In this document: in pieces, positions 37,317-45,016 of the stretch
How the letters are laid out: every line of letters starts with the position of its first letter
How positions within the stretch are numbered: the first letter of the stretch is position 1
DNA from: an uncultured Pseudomonas sp.
Lineage (GTDB): Bacteria > Pseudomonadota > Gammaproteobacteria > Pseudomonadales > Pseudomonadaceae
DNA length: 64,000 nucleotides
Reading direction: 5' to 3'
NCBI RefSeq assembly: GCF_913777995.1
Contig: NZ_CAJYVE010000038.1
Location: forward strand, 1-64,000
The notes under the pieces: generated by a model
Seen by the model: the letters and a program-made list of their open reading frames with translations, nothing else
What the model was told of the DNA's origin: nothing
Database searches by the model: none
Made by a program: the position numbers and the translations under genes

Positions 37317-39392
37317 ATGAACCCCTTGCATGACCAACTGCAGCGCCTCGAGGCCGAGAATGCCCGCTTGCGCCAGCAGATGGCGGCGCGTGACCTGCAG
37401 GCCGAGACGGCCCTGGCGCTGTCTCGGGAGCGCTACCGCTTCCTGTTCGACACCATGGACGAAGGCTTCTGCATCATCGAGTTCTTCGATGGGCCGCATG
37501 GTCCGCTGAGCGACTATGTGCATGTCGAGGCCAATGCTGCCTACGCCAACCATGCCGGGATTCCCAACGTGGTCGGCAAGAAGGTTCGCGAGATGGTCGG
37601 TGCCGAGGCCGATGGCTGGATCGAGCTGTACGGCGAGGTGCTGCGCAGCGGCGTACCGATCCGGTTCGAGCGCGAGCTGGTGGCCACCGGGCGTTACCTG
37701 GCCCTGGCGGCCTTTCGCATCGAGCCGGCCAGCCGCAAGCAGGTGGCGGTGCTGTTCCAGGACATCACCCAGCGCAAGCGTGCCGAACTGGCCCTGCAGC
37801 AGCTCAACGAGACCCTGGAAAGCCGTGTGCGCGAGGCCGTGGCTGAACGCAACGTGCTGGCTGACGTGGTCGATGGAACCGATGCTCGTATTCATGTCAT
37901 CGACCCCCAGTACCGCTGGCTGGCGTTCAACGTCATGGCGATCACCGAGTGTGAACAACTGTTCGGTGTGCAACCGCGGGTCGGGCAGAGTGTGCTCGAT
38001 GCCCTGGATCACTTGCCCGATACCCGCGAGCACGTCCGCAGGTTGTGGGATCGCGCCTTGGGCGGCGAGGAATTCATCGAGGTTACCGATTTCCAGACCA
38101 GCGGCGCGCCATCGCGCTTCTACGAGATCCGCTACCGCACCTTGCGCGGGACCGATGGCCAGGTGATCGGCGCCTACATGTTCGCCTACGACATCAGTGA
38201 CCGACTGCGCGAGCAGGAACGACTCAAGCAGGCCGAGGAGGCCCTGCGTCAGGCGCAGAAGACGGAGGCCGTCGGGCAGCTGACCGGGGGCATCGCGCAT
38301 GACTTCAACAACTTGCTGACCGGTATCAACGGCTCGCTGGAGCTGCTGCGCGCGCGTCTGAGCCAGGGGCGTTTCGACGGCATCGATCGCTATGCCGCAG
38401 CGGCCCAGGATGCTTCGCGGCGAGCCGCTTCCCTGACGCACCGCCTGCTGGCGTTCTCGCGCCGCCAGACCCTGGACCCCAAGCCGGTGGACGTCAACCG
38501 CCTGGTGGCCGGCATGGAAGAATTGATTCGCCGTTCGGTCGGCCCGCACATCACCGTCGAGGTGGTCACCGCCATCGGCCTGTGGTCGACGTTCATCGAC
38601 GCACCGCAGTTGGAAAGCGCCTTGCTCAACCTGTGCGTCAACGCCCGCGATGCCATGCCACTGGGCGGACGGATCACCATCGAGACGGCCAACAAGTGGA
38701 TCGATGAGCGCGAGGCGCGGGTGCGCGACCTGTCGCCGGGTCAGTACCTGTCGCTGTGCGTGACCGATACCGGCACCGGCATGACCCCGGAGGTCATGTC
38801 CCGCGCCTTCGATCCCTTCTTCACTACCAAGCCGCTGGGACAGGGCACCGGGCTGGGGCTATCGATGGTGTATGGCTTCGTGCGCCAGTCCGGCGGCCAG
38901 GTGCGTATCTATTCGGAACTCGAGCAGGGCACCACGCTGTGCCTATACCTGCCGCGCCATTACCAGGCTGCCGAAGAGCCGCAGGCACTGGATGCCGAGA
39001 GTCCGGGCGCCTGCGCGCCGGCCGTGTGCCGGGTGATGATCGTCGACGATGAGCCGACCATCCGCATGCTGGTCAGCGAAGTGCTCGAAGAGCGTGGCTA
39101 CGCGGCGATCGAAGCGGTGGATGGCGCCAGCGCGCTGCGCATTCTCGAAGGCGACAAGCCGGTCGACCTGCTGGTCACCGACGTGGGCTTGCCCGGTGGC
39201 ATGAACGGTCGGCAGCTGGCCGATGCCGCGCGACGCCTGCGCCCTGAGCTGAAAGTGCTGTTCATCACCGGCTATGCCGAGAACGCGGTGATTGGCAACG
39301 GCCATCTTGAGCCGGGTATGTGGATCATGACCAAGCCGTTCGCCATGGAAGCGTTTGCCAGCCGGATCTACGAAATGCTCGAACGCGACTGA
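37317..39392 (+). CDS. Hybrid PAS histidine kinase with receiver domain
   Basis: A 691-residue soluble protein. A short N-terminal coiled coil (residues 1-35) precedes two PAS domains (about 40-165 and 180-300). The kinase core has GGIAHDFNNLL with phosphorylatable His328, an N-box (LNLCVNARDAM) and GTGLGLSMVYGFV. A receiver domain closes the protein with Asp622 in LLVTDVGLP. No membrane segment is seen, so the signal is cytoplasmic. No partner regulator is adjacent. GTG at 37302 is an alternative start. It lies after paaX, but a regulatory link is not shown. Confidence 0.87.
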   Translation: MNPLHDQLQRLEAENARLRQQMAARDLQAETALALSRERYRFLFDTMDEGFCIIEFFDGPHGPLSDYVHVEANAAYANHAGIPNVVGKKVREMVGAEADGWIELYGEVLRSGVPIRFERELVATGRYLALAAFRIEPASRKQVAVLFQDITQRKRAELALQQLNETLESRVREAVAERNVLADVVDGTDARIHVIDPQYRWLAFNVMAITECEQLFGVQPRVGQSVLDALDHLPDTREHVRRLWDRALGGEEFIEVTDFQTSGAPSRFYEIRYRTLRGTDGQVIGAYMFAYDISDRLREQERLKQAEEALRQAQKTEAVGQLTGGIAHDFNNLLTGINGSLELLRARLSQGRFDGIDRYAAAAQDASRRAASLTHRLLAFSRRQTLDPKPVDVNRLVAGMEELIRRSVGPHITVEVVTAIGLWSTFIDAPQLESALLNLCVNARDAMPLGGRITIETANKWIDEREARVRDLSPGQYLSLCVTDTGTGMTPEVMSRAFDPFFTTKPLGQGTGLGLSMVYGFVRQSGGQVRIYSELEQGTTLCLYLPRHYQAAEEPQALDAESPGACAPAVCRVMIVDDEPTIRMLVSEVLEERGYAAIEAVDGASALRILEGDKPVDLLVTDVGLPGGMNGRQLADAARRLRPELKVLFITGYAENAVIGNGHLEPGMWIMTKPFAMEAFASRIYEMLERD

Positions 39393-39398
39393 GCAGAA

Positions 39399-39455
39399 GG
39401 AAAGTTTGCTTTACATGCCGGCGGGCTTCGTTGCAGCATGTAAAGCATGCTTTCC
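39399..39455. promoter_or_regulatory. Two inverted 16-bp palindromic sites ahead of the membrane protein/Xre pair
   Basis: GGAAAGTTTGCTTTAC at 39399-39414 and GTAAAGCATGCTTTCC at 39440-39455 are inverted copies (14 of 16 identical) of GGAAAGnnTGCTTTAC, each itself a dyad around AAAG-N4-CTTT. Their centres are 41 bases apart, close to four helical turns, on the same DNA face. The second ends 17 bases before the membrane-protein start. The likely ligand is the Xre protein encoded by the second gene (inference). Confidence 0.6.
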
Positions 39456-39472
39456 ATTTCGAGAGAGGTCCC

Positions 39473-39844
39473 ATGAATCGCTATCTACGTGAATTCGCCG
39501 CTGCCCTGGTGGCTTATGTCGCCGTGTTGATCCTGAGCCTGGCGGCGTTGGCGCGGGCTGACCTGTCAGCGGCAGCACGAGCGGCAATCAGCCTGGCGCC
39601 GATGTTGCCTGGCCTGCTGCTGTGTTGGGCAGTGGTCCGCCAGCTGCGCCGCCTGGATGAACTGCAGCTGCGCATTCAGTTCGAAGCGCTGGGCTTCGCC
39701 TTCGCGGCCAGCGCGCTGCTGACCTTCAGCTACGGCTTTCTGGAAATCGCCGGGCTGCCGAAACTGTCGCTCTTCGTGGTCTGGCCGTTGATGGCGGTGA
39801 TGTGGATGCTGGGCTTGCTGATCGCCGCAAGGCGCTACCGTTGA
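39473..39844 (+). CDS. Small four-helix inner-membrane protein, unknown function
   Basis: A 123-residue protein with four predicted helices (about 7-28, 40-58, 72-92, 98-117) and short charged loops (RQLRRLDELQLRIQFEALGF between helices 2 and 3). The start at 39473 has GAGAGAGG upstream. Its stop overlaps the start of the next gene (TTGA), so it is coupled to a small Xre regulator. Similar membrane-protein/Xre gene pairs are common in bacteria, but no function is established for this one. Confidence 0.8.
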   Translation: MNRYLREFAAALVAYVAVLILSLAALARADLSAAARAAISLAPMLPGLLLCWAVVRQLRRLDELQLRIQFEALGFAFAASALLTFSYGFLEIAGLPKLSLFVVWPLMAVMWMLGLLIAARRYR

Positions 39845-40047
39845 ACAACCGGCTCAAGGCGTTGCGGGCCGAGCGCCAGTGGTCCCAGGAGGATCTCGCC
39901 GGCCGCCTGGCGGTCTCCCGACAGACCATCAATGCCATCGAGAACGGCCGCTACGACCCCAGCCTGCCGCTGGCCTTTCAGATGTCCAGGCTGTTCGACC
40001 TGCCCATCGAGGCGATTTTCCAGTATGAGCCTGATCAACCCGGCTGA
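39841..40047 (+). CDS. Small Xre-family transcriptional regulator
   Basis: A 68-residue protein made almost only of one helix-turn-helix (LRAERQWSQEDLAGRLAVSR then QTINAIENGRYDPSLPLAFQ), of the YozG type. The start is TTG at 39841, inside the upstream stop (TTGA), which gives the normal family N-terminus MNNRLKALRAER. It probably represses its own operon through the paired palindromes at 39399-39455. Its 3' end overlaps the convergent hydrolase gene by 13 bases. Confidence 0.88.
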   Translation: MNNRLKALRAERQWSQEDLAGRLAVSRQTINAIENGRYDPSLPLAFQMSRLFDLPIEAIFQYEPDQPG

Positions 40048-40985
40048 GCGGATTTGTGCGCCGCCTGGCGGGCCTGTTCGCTGGGCGCTGGTGTCTTGAG
40101 CAGTGTCTGCAGGGCCTGGCTATAAGCCTGGCGGCCCAGGCGCATGCTGTTGTTGTGGGTGCCGCCGGGCACCAGCAACAGGGTCTTGGGTTCGGCGGCG
40201 GCCTGGTACAGCGCTTCGCTGAAGCGCGGCGGGACGTAGCGGTCGTCGGTGCCATGCACGATCAGCACGGGCATGCCGATGTCGGCGATCTTGCCTTCGG
40301 AGTCGAACTTCTGCGACAGCAGCCAGCGTACCGGCAGCGAGGTGTAGCTGCTGGCGATGGAACTGGCCACGTCGGCGAGGTTGGTGAAGGTCGACTCGAT
40401 CACCAGCCCGCGCGCCTGCAGTTGCTGCGGGTCGCCATCGGCGTCGCGGCCTAGCTCGGCGGCCAGGTCCACGGCCACCGCGCCGCCCAGGGAGTGACCG
40501 TAGATCAGCCGCCGGGCAGGGTCGGGTTGCAGCAGCTTGAGGCGTTCCCAGGCGATACGCGCATCTTCATAGACGCTTTTCTCCGACGGCAGCTCGCCCT
40601 TGCTCTGGCCGAAGCCCCGGTAGTCGATGGCCAGTACCGAAAAGCCCAGGCTGCGCAGTTGCTCGATACGGAACAGCTGGCCGGTAAGGTTCCAGCGTGA
40701 GCCGTGCAGGTACAGCACCGCGGGGGCGTCCTTGCGCGGTGCCGGCCACCACCAGGCGTGGATATTCTGTCCGGCGGCCAGGCTGGGTGGCTTGAGGTCG
40801 AGTTCCTGGACACCTGCCGGCAGGCCGCCGTACCAGCTGGCGGTGCCCGGTTCGATGCGGAACACCAGTTCGCGTTCCTTGCGCTCCAGCACCGAGCAGC
40901 CGACCGGCAGGCCCACGGCGAACATCGCCATCAGCGTCCAGGTCAGCCGACGCAGGCCGCGGCGCGCAGGTTTGGGAGAAGACAT
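40035..40985 (-). CDS. Alpha/beta hydrolase, membrane-anchored or lipoprotein-like
   Basis: A 316-residue alpha/beta hydrolase with the nucleophile elbow GHSLGG, preceded by VLYLHGSRWNLTGQ for the oxyanion region; a late HGTDDRYVPP supplies the acid and GGTHNNS the histidine. The first 30 residues form a signal sequence ending VGLPVGC, a weak lipobox, so export is likely but lipidation uncertain. Close families include BAAT/YqiA-like serine hydrolases; substrate unknown. Overlaps the Xre gene tail-to-tail. Confidence 0.82.
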   Translation of the reverse strand: MSSPKPARRGLRRLTWTLMAMFAVGLPVGCSVLERKERELVFRIEPGTASWYGGLPAGVQELDLKPPSLAAGQNIHAWWWPAPRKDAPAVLYLHGSRWNLTGQLFRIEQLRSLGFSVLAIDYRGFGQSKGELPSEKSVYEDARIAWERLKLLQPDPARRLIYGHSLGGAVAVDLAAELGRDADGDPQQLQARGLVIESTFTNLADVASSIASSYTSLPVRWLLSQKFDSEGKIADIGMPVLIVHGTDDRYVPPRFSEALYQAAAEPKTLLLVPGGTHNNSMRLGRQAYSQALQTLLKTPAPSEQARQAAHKSAQPG

Positions 40986-41313
40986 TGGGAAATCCGGTAA
41001 CCAAAATGACATAGATGCCGTTCATACCTCGGCATTACAGACGCTGCCAGACAGTTCGGTTACAGGATATTGCTCGGCGGCCAGTTCGCCTACGTCTGAA
41101 TGGTCGCTTGCGGCATGGGCTGGTCCTGCCACCGGGCATCGACAGCCGGGCAGGGCGATCCGATGACGCGTCGTGTCCGCGCGGTGGGGGCCTGCTGTAC
41201 TGAAGTCAATCAGGGCACGAGGCTCGATGTGGCAGGGCGGAGGTCATGATGCCAGCTGGTACGTTGCTTGCAGGCTATTGTGTGCTCTCCACTTCTCAAG
41301 AGGTCAATGCCCG
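40986..41313. other. Gene-free stretch (328 bp) between hydrolase and acetyltransferase genes
   Basis: A divergent intergenic region of ordinary base composition. It presumably holds promoters for the flanking genes, but no clear sigma-70 elements, operator, repeat or RNA gene could be picked out by eye. Short open frames here lack a ribosome site or recognisable domain. Confidence 0.4.
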
Positions 41314-41796
41314 ATGCTGCTTTACCGCCCCCTGGAAGAGAAAGACTTTGCCGCTGTCTGCGCGTTGCCGCGCACCCCGGATGAACTGTTCCACATGTTT
41401 CCACGGGCGAGTTATCCCTTCACCCCGGCGCAACTGGCCGAGTCGCTGGAGCAGCGCTCCGATCCTACGGTGATCGAAATGCAGGGCGAAGTGGTGGGCT
41501 ATGCGAATTTCGTCCGGTGCGATTTCCGTGGGCGCTGCACCCTGGGCAACGTGATCATTTCCGCCGACTCGCGCAGCAAGGGTGTGGGTCGCTACCTGAT
41601 CGGCTGCATGGCCGAGATCGCCTTCGACAAGCACGAAGCCCGCGAACTGACCGCGTCGTGCTTCAACCACAACGTCACCGGCCTGCTGTTCTACTCACGC
41701 ATCGGTCTGCGCCCCTTCGCCATCGAGGAGCGGCGTGACAAACAGGGCCAGGCTGTGGCGCTGATTCACCTGCGCCTGGAGCGTCCCGAAAGCTGA
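41314..41796 (+). CDS. GNAT-family N-acetyltransferase
   Basis: A 160-residue GNAT protein. The acetyl-CoA loop is seen in LGNVIISADSRSKGVGRYLI (variant of the Q/RxxGxG/A motif A), and TASCFNHNVTGLLFYSRIGL forms motif B. The start at 41314 is preceded by AAGAGG at ten bases. Single gene; substrate unknown. Confidence 0.87.
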   Translation: MLLYRPLEEKDFAAVCALPRTPDELFHMFPRASYPFTPAQLAESLEQRSDPTVIEMQGEVVGYANFVRCDFRGRCTLGNVIISADSRSKGVGRYLIGCMAEIAFDKHEARELTASCFNHNVTGLLFYSRIGLRPFAIEERRDKQGQAVALIHLRLERPES

Positions 41797-42027
41797 GGCG
41801 TAGGCGGCCTGCCCTGGCAGTGCCGCATGACATCAGGCAGTGTGCGAAAAGTGTCTGCGCTCGGCCGTGCTGCGAGGACAGGCCGGATCACCAACTGGGT
41901 CCGAATGCTCATTGACACATAGGCGACGGGGCCTGCTTGCCGGTTTTTACCAGGCCTGGCCTTTGCCCGTCAACTGTACGTACAAAACCTCACAAAGTAG
42001 GTTCAATAATTAACAAACGTTATTCAT

Positions 42028-42041
42028 TTGATCGAGATCAA
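42028..42041. promoter_or_regulatory. Perfect ANR/FNR-type box
   Basis: TTGATCGAGATCAA matches the FNR/ANR consensus TTGAT-N4-ATCAA at every defined position. It lies in the AT-rich gap after the acetyltransferase gene, 244 bases upstream of the DUF1652 gene. With the usual -41.5 placement, transcription would begin near 42076, leaving a leader of about 210 bases. Oxygen-responsive control is inferred from the exact match. Confidence 0.75.
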
Positions 42042-42075
42042 TTGTTTTAAATATTCAGTGAATCGTTTTTTCATT

Positions 42076-42284
42076 GCCCTGCGTCGGATAACGGGTGACG
42101 AGCGGCCCGTTACGTCTGAAGTCGATTGCCTGCTGTAGTTGTCACGCGTATAAGGGGTGGAGATCACCGGTTTTCTGGTGGTATTCCTTGAGCAGGCGGA
42201 GTGCTTGCTTAATTACTCAAGTCACCAATAAGCGTGGGCGCACGCGGGATCGCATAGTTGCGCTTGCAAATAAGGAGATAGCCA
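42076..42284 (+). ncRNA. Candidate structured 5' leader or small RNA downstream of the ANR box
   Basis: The expected transcript from the ANR-type promoter has several inverted repeats before the DUF1652 ATG: TAACGGG/CCCGTTA at 42089-42112, CTTGAG/CTCAAG around 42188-42222, and GCGTG/CACGC near 42232-42245. ANR-activated small RNAs such as PhrS are known in P. aeruginosa; whether this is homologous cannot be told here. No obvious U-tract terminator is seen before the gene, so a long leader is as likely as a separate RNA. Confidence 0.35.
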
Positions 42285-42551
42285 ATGATCGCTTGTGGAC
42301 TTTCTACGCTCGAACTACGCAGCATCGTAGAAGGGGCGTTCCTGCCTCTCAATTGCACCTGTACCATCGCCCCGGACCAATCCATGACCGTACAGATCGC
42401 CGAGCCTCGCACTGGCCGGGTCGACCTGTTGGTCACCGGTATTTCCCTGGAGCGTCTGAATTCCAGCCGGGACATCTCCAATCTGGTCGCCGAACTGCGT
42501 GACGAACTGGTCAGTGTCGCGCAGCCTCAGGTTTACTCCCGCCTGGCCTGA
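42285..42551 (+). CDS. DUF1652 protein
   Basis: An 88-residue protein with LSTLELRSIVEGAFLPLNCT at the start and VTGISLERLNSSRDISNLVA in the middle, the pattern of DUF1652, a small Pseudomonas family of unknown function. AAGGAGAT stands seven bases before the ATG, a strong ribosome site. No signal peptide or membrane segment. The perfect ANR box upstream suggests a role under low oxygen (inference). Confidence 0.85.
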   Translation: MIACGLSTLELRSIVEGAFLPLNCTCTIAPDQSMTVQIAEPRTGRVDLLVTGISLERLNSSRDISNLVAELRDELVSVAQPQVYSRLA

Positions 42552-42578
42552 TACGCCAACTGAAGCGGCCGGCACAGC

Positions 42579-42612
42579 GGTGTCGGCTGCGGATCGTCAA
42601 ATAGCCGACACC
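42579..42612 (+). terminator. Hairpin after the DUF1652 gene
   Basis: GGTGTCGGCT and AGCCGACACC form a perfect 10-bp stem with a 14-base loop, 28 bases beyond the DUF1652 stop. There is no following U-tract, so it may stabilise the 3' end rather than act as an intrinsic terminator. Confidence 0.45.
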
Positions 42613-43116
42613 TCGCGCCAAGCCGATTGAAAGAATCAAGCAGCGTCCATCGCTGGAAGAAAATTGCCCCAATTGCAGATGTTCTGCGGGGTTGCCCGAC
42701 GTTCTGCCTGTTATGGCGTTTCCAAGCGGTTTTCGGGTAGCTGCCGAGCGGGTTTGACAGCGTTGAAAACCTTTGCAAACATTATTGCTGTCAGTGCGCT
42801 TATTCCCTTCGTAACACGCTATTACCTATTCTTTGATCCTCCGCGTCGGCTTCTTGTCAGAAGCGGGCGGTAGCCTGTCCGATCATCAGCTTTTTGTCGC
42901 CCGGCCTTATCAAGGGTGTGCCGCTTACGGCCTTTCAATCAACGTGGTGTTCCGCTCACGTGCGCGTTTCATGTGCTGTTGTTTTTAATGAACAAACGCA
43001 TTCATTCACTTATTCAACTTGCACTTTCCTGCACGCCTGAATATGTCCGCTTATTTCAATAATCGAGGCAGGCGTTGCCACGTGCCGTTCCAACAGCAGG
43101 TCAAGGAAGCCAAATC
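42613..43116. other. AT-richer gene-free stretch (about 500 bp) before the FAD oxidoreductase gene
   Basis: Base composition drops relative to the flanks, especially near 42770-42840 and 42975-43060 (for example GTTTTTAATGAACAAACGCA). Short open frames, including 42664-42873, lack a ribosome site and recognisable domain. The region probably holds the promoter of the oxidoreductase gene, but no box could be assigned with confidence. Confidence 0.4.
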
Positions 43117-44541
43117 ATGTTCGAAGATCATTTACACATTGAGTGTGGCTGCGTGGTGGGCGGCGCCGGCTTGGCAGGCATGGGTTTCCTGTTCAACGCC
43201 CTGAAGACCGGCGCCCTCGAACAGATCGCCAGCCAGGGGCTGATGGTCATCGATGCAGCGCCCGAAGCGGGCATCGGCAGCCTGGGGCAGTACCGCATCA
43301 CCGCCAATTCGGTGGGCGATGTGTTCATCGATTGCCTGCGCGACCCCCGCCTGGCGGCAATTTTCGAGCCTCTGGAGTATTCGCCGGCCTATTGGCGCAT
43401 CCGTCGGCAGGCGGACAGCGCACCACCGCTGGCGGAGGTCGGTGAGTTGATGAGCGAGGCCCATCGCCTGGTGCTGCGCCATATCGTCCAGCGCTACGGG
43501 GTGAGGATCTGGCACAGCACGACGCTCACCGCCGTCACCTGGCAACCGGGCGGCTTGTGCTTGCAGGTCGACACCGCGGGCTTCGAGCGGCGTATCCATT
43601 GCCGTGCCCTGGTGCTCAACCTGGGAGGCCGCCAGGAACCCGGGCAGCTGTTCGACGCGCTGGCGCAATACCGCCTGCAAGTGCCGCCCGGCGCTCGTGT
43701 CATTGGCTCTGACGACCTGTTGCGCATGAGCGCGGTGCAGATTCGTGAGCAATTGATGCCGGTCGTCGATGCCGGGCAGCGTGTCACGGTGGTGGGCGGT
43801 TCGCACAGTGCCTTTTCGGTGTTGGAGAACCTTGCCGATGCCCTGGAGTTCGGCGGTTTGCAGGAGCTGACGCTGATCCATCGCACGCCGATCCGCCTGT
43901 TCTATGAGAGCGCCGAGCAGGCTCGCGAGGCGAACTATCGTTTCGACCCGCAGCAGGATGTATGTCCGGTGTCGGGGCGTATCAATCGCTCTGGCGGGTT
44001 GCGCTACCGGGCCCAGGAGATCGGTCGCGAAGTGCTGCTCAACCAGCGGGTCGGCAAGACCGGTGTGAAGATCTGCCGCGTACAGCTGCAGGATGGCGGC
44101 GTCGAGGCCGGCAACCACGCCGCACAATGGCTGGCCGAATCAGGTGCGGTGATCCAGTGCACGGGTTACCAGCCGGTGCTGCCGACCCTGCGGCACGAAG
44201 ACGCTACGCCGATCCATTTGCGTCAGGCGCATGGCGGGCTGGATTCGGACGCCCAAGGCTGCCCGCTGGACCAGGATGGGCGGCGGCTCGATGGACTGTA
44301 CTTGTTCGGTATCGGCGCAGGCCTGGCGGCGGACCCCAAACTGGGCAGCGAGGCGTCCTTCGAAGGACGCATCTATGGCGTATGGCAATTTCACCATGAT
44401 GCCAGCCTGGCGGTGATCCAGGCCGTGCAGGCGCGCCTGCAGCGCTTTACCCGCCAGCCGGTGTCGGCGCGCCATTCGCTGGTACAGACCCTGGATGAAA
44501 ACATGCGGCTGCTGTTGCCCGGCCTGAGCCGCGAAGCCTGA
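43117..44541 (+). CDS. Unidentified FAD/NAD(P)-binding oxidoreductase (monooxygenase-like)
   Basis: A 474-residue protein with an N-terminal dinucleotide fold (CVVGGAGLAGMGFLFNAL) and a second one near residue 225 (VTVVGGSHSAFSVLENLADA), plus a late FAD-contact block (GLYLFGIGAGL). This two-fold layout resembles flavin N-hydroxylases and related single-component monooxygenases, but no specific family was recognised. Start at 43117 follows AAGGAAG by seven bases. Single gene with its own terminator; no biosynthetic neighbours, so substrate cannot be guessed. Confidence 0.72.
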   Translation: MFEDHLHIECGCVVGGAGLAGMGFLFNALKTGALEQIASQGLMVIDAAPEAGIGSLGQYRITANSVGDVFIDCLRDPRLAAIFEPLEYSPAYWRIRRQADSAPPLAEVGELMSEAHRLVLRHIVQRYGVRIWHSTTLTAVTWQPGGLCLQVDTAGFERRIHCRALVLNLGGRQEPGQLFDALAQYRLQVPPGARVIGSDDLLRMSAVQIREQLMPVVDAGQRVTVVGGSHSAFSVLENLADALEFGGLQELTLIHRTPIRLFYESAEQAREANYRFDPQQDVCPVSGRINRSGGLRYRAQEIGREVLLNQRVGKTGVKICRVQLQDGGVEAGNHAAQWLAESGAVIQCTGYQPVLPTLRHEDATPIHLRQAHGGLDSDAQGCPLDQDGRRLDGLYLFGIGAGLAADPKLGSEASFEGRIYGVWQFHHDASLAVIQAVQARLQRFTRQPVSARHSLVQTLDENMRLLLPGLSREA

Positions 44542-44570
44542 GGCCATTTCTCCCGGCAGTCCCCTCCTTT

Positions 44571-44597
44571 ACGCACGGCTGGCCCGTGCGTTTTTTT
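44571..44597 (+). terminator. Intrinsic terminator of the FAD oxidoreductase gene
   Basis: ACGCACGG and CCGTGCGT form an 8-bp stem around CTGGC, followed at once by TTTTTT. It lies 30 bases beyond the stop codon. Standard Rho-independent form. Confidence 0.88.
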
Positions 44598-44733
44598 GTT
44601 CGGGCGTCGCGCTGGCTGGGCACAAACAGCCTATCGGTGGGGCGCTGCTACCATTAGGGTGCAGTACACCCAGCGTTGCTCGCCATTCGAGCAGCGCCTT
44701 CGCTGTTTCCTATTCCCGATGGAGGCCCGATCC

Positions 44734-44976
44734 ATGCCTGTCAAACATGATCTGTTCGCGGACTTGCACCTGAGCAAGGAAGAAGTGCTGGCACATGGCA
44801 GGAGCGATACGCGTCTGCAGCAGTTGCTCGATGATTACCAGCAGGCCGATTCCGAGGTGCTGGAGGCCGAGAAGGGCGTGGCGGGTGGCATAGGTGATGA
44901 AGCCCTGAAAAAGCTCAAGGAGCATCGTCTGCTGGTCAAGGACCGGATCGTCGAGCGACTGCACGGGCTGCAGTGA
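44734..44976 (+). CDS. YdcH-like DUF465 protein
   Basis: An 80-residue helical protein. LHLSKEEVLAHGRSDTRLQQ and EALKKLKEHRLLVKDRIVER give the two-helix hairpin typical of DUF465, a small cytoplasmic family of unknown function. ATG at 44734 follows a GGAGG element. It is a monocistronic gene that ends facing the envelope operon, with a 28-bp palindrome between. Confidence 0.82.
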   Translation: MPVKHDLFADLHLSKEEVLAHGRSDTRLQQLLDDYQQADSEVLEAEKGVAGGIGDEALKKLKEHRLLVKDRIVERLHGLQ

Positions 44977-44983
44977 CCGGTCG

Positions 44984-45011
44984 GCAGCGGCCTTGCCGGC
45001 AAGGCCGCTGC
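44984..45011. repeat. 28-bp perfect palindrome between convergent genes
   Basis: GCAGCGGCCTTGCC at 44984-44997 is followed directly by its reverse complement GGCAAGGCCGCTGC. It sits between the DUF465 and DUF3618 stop codons. It could end both transcripts, though no T-run is present on either side, or be a member of a dispersed palindrome family. Confidence 0.7.
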
Positions 45012-45016
45012 TTCGC

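Noticed and set aside
42664..42873. Small open frame in the gap before the FAD oxidoreductase
   Set aside because: No ribosome site, Cys/Arg-rich without a domain, and composition like non-coding DNA.
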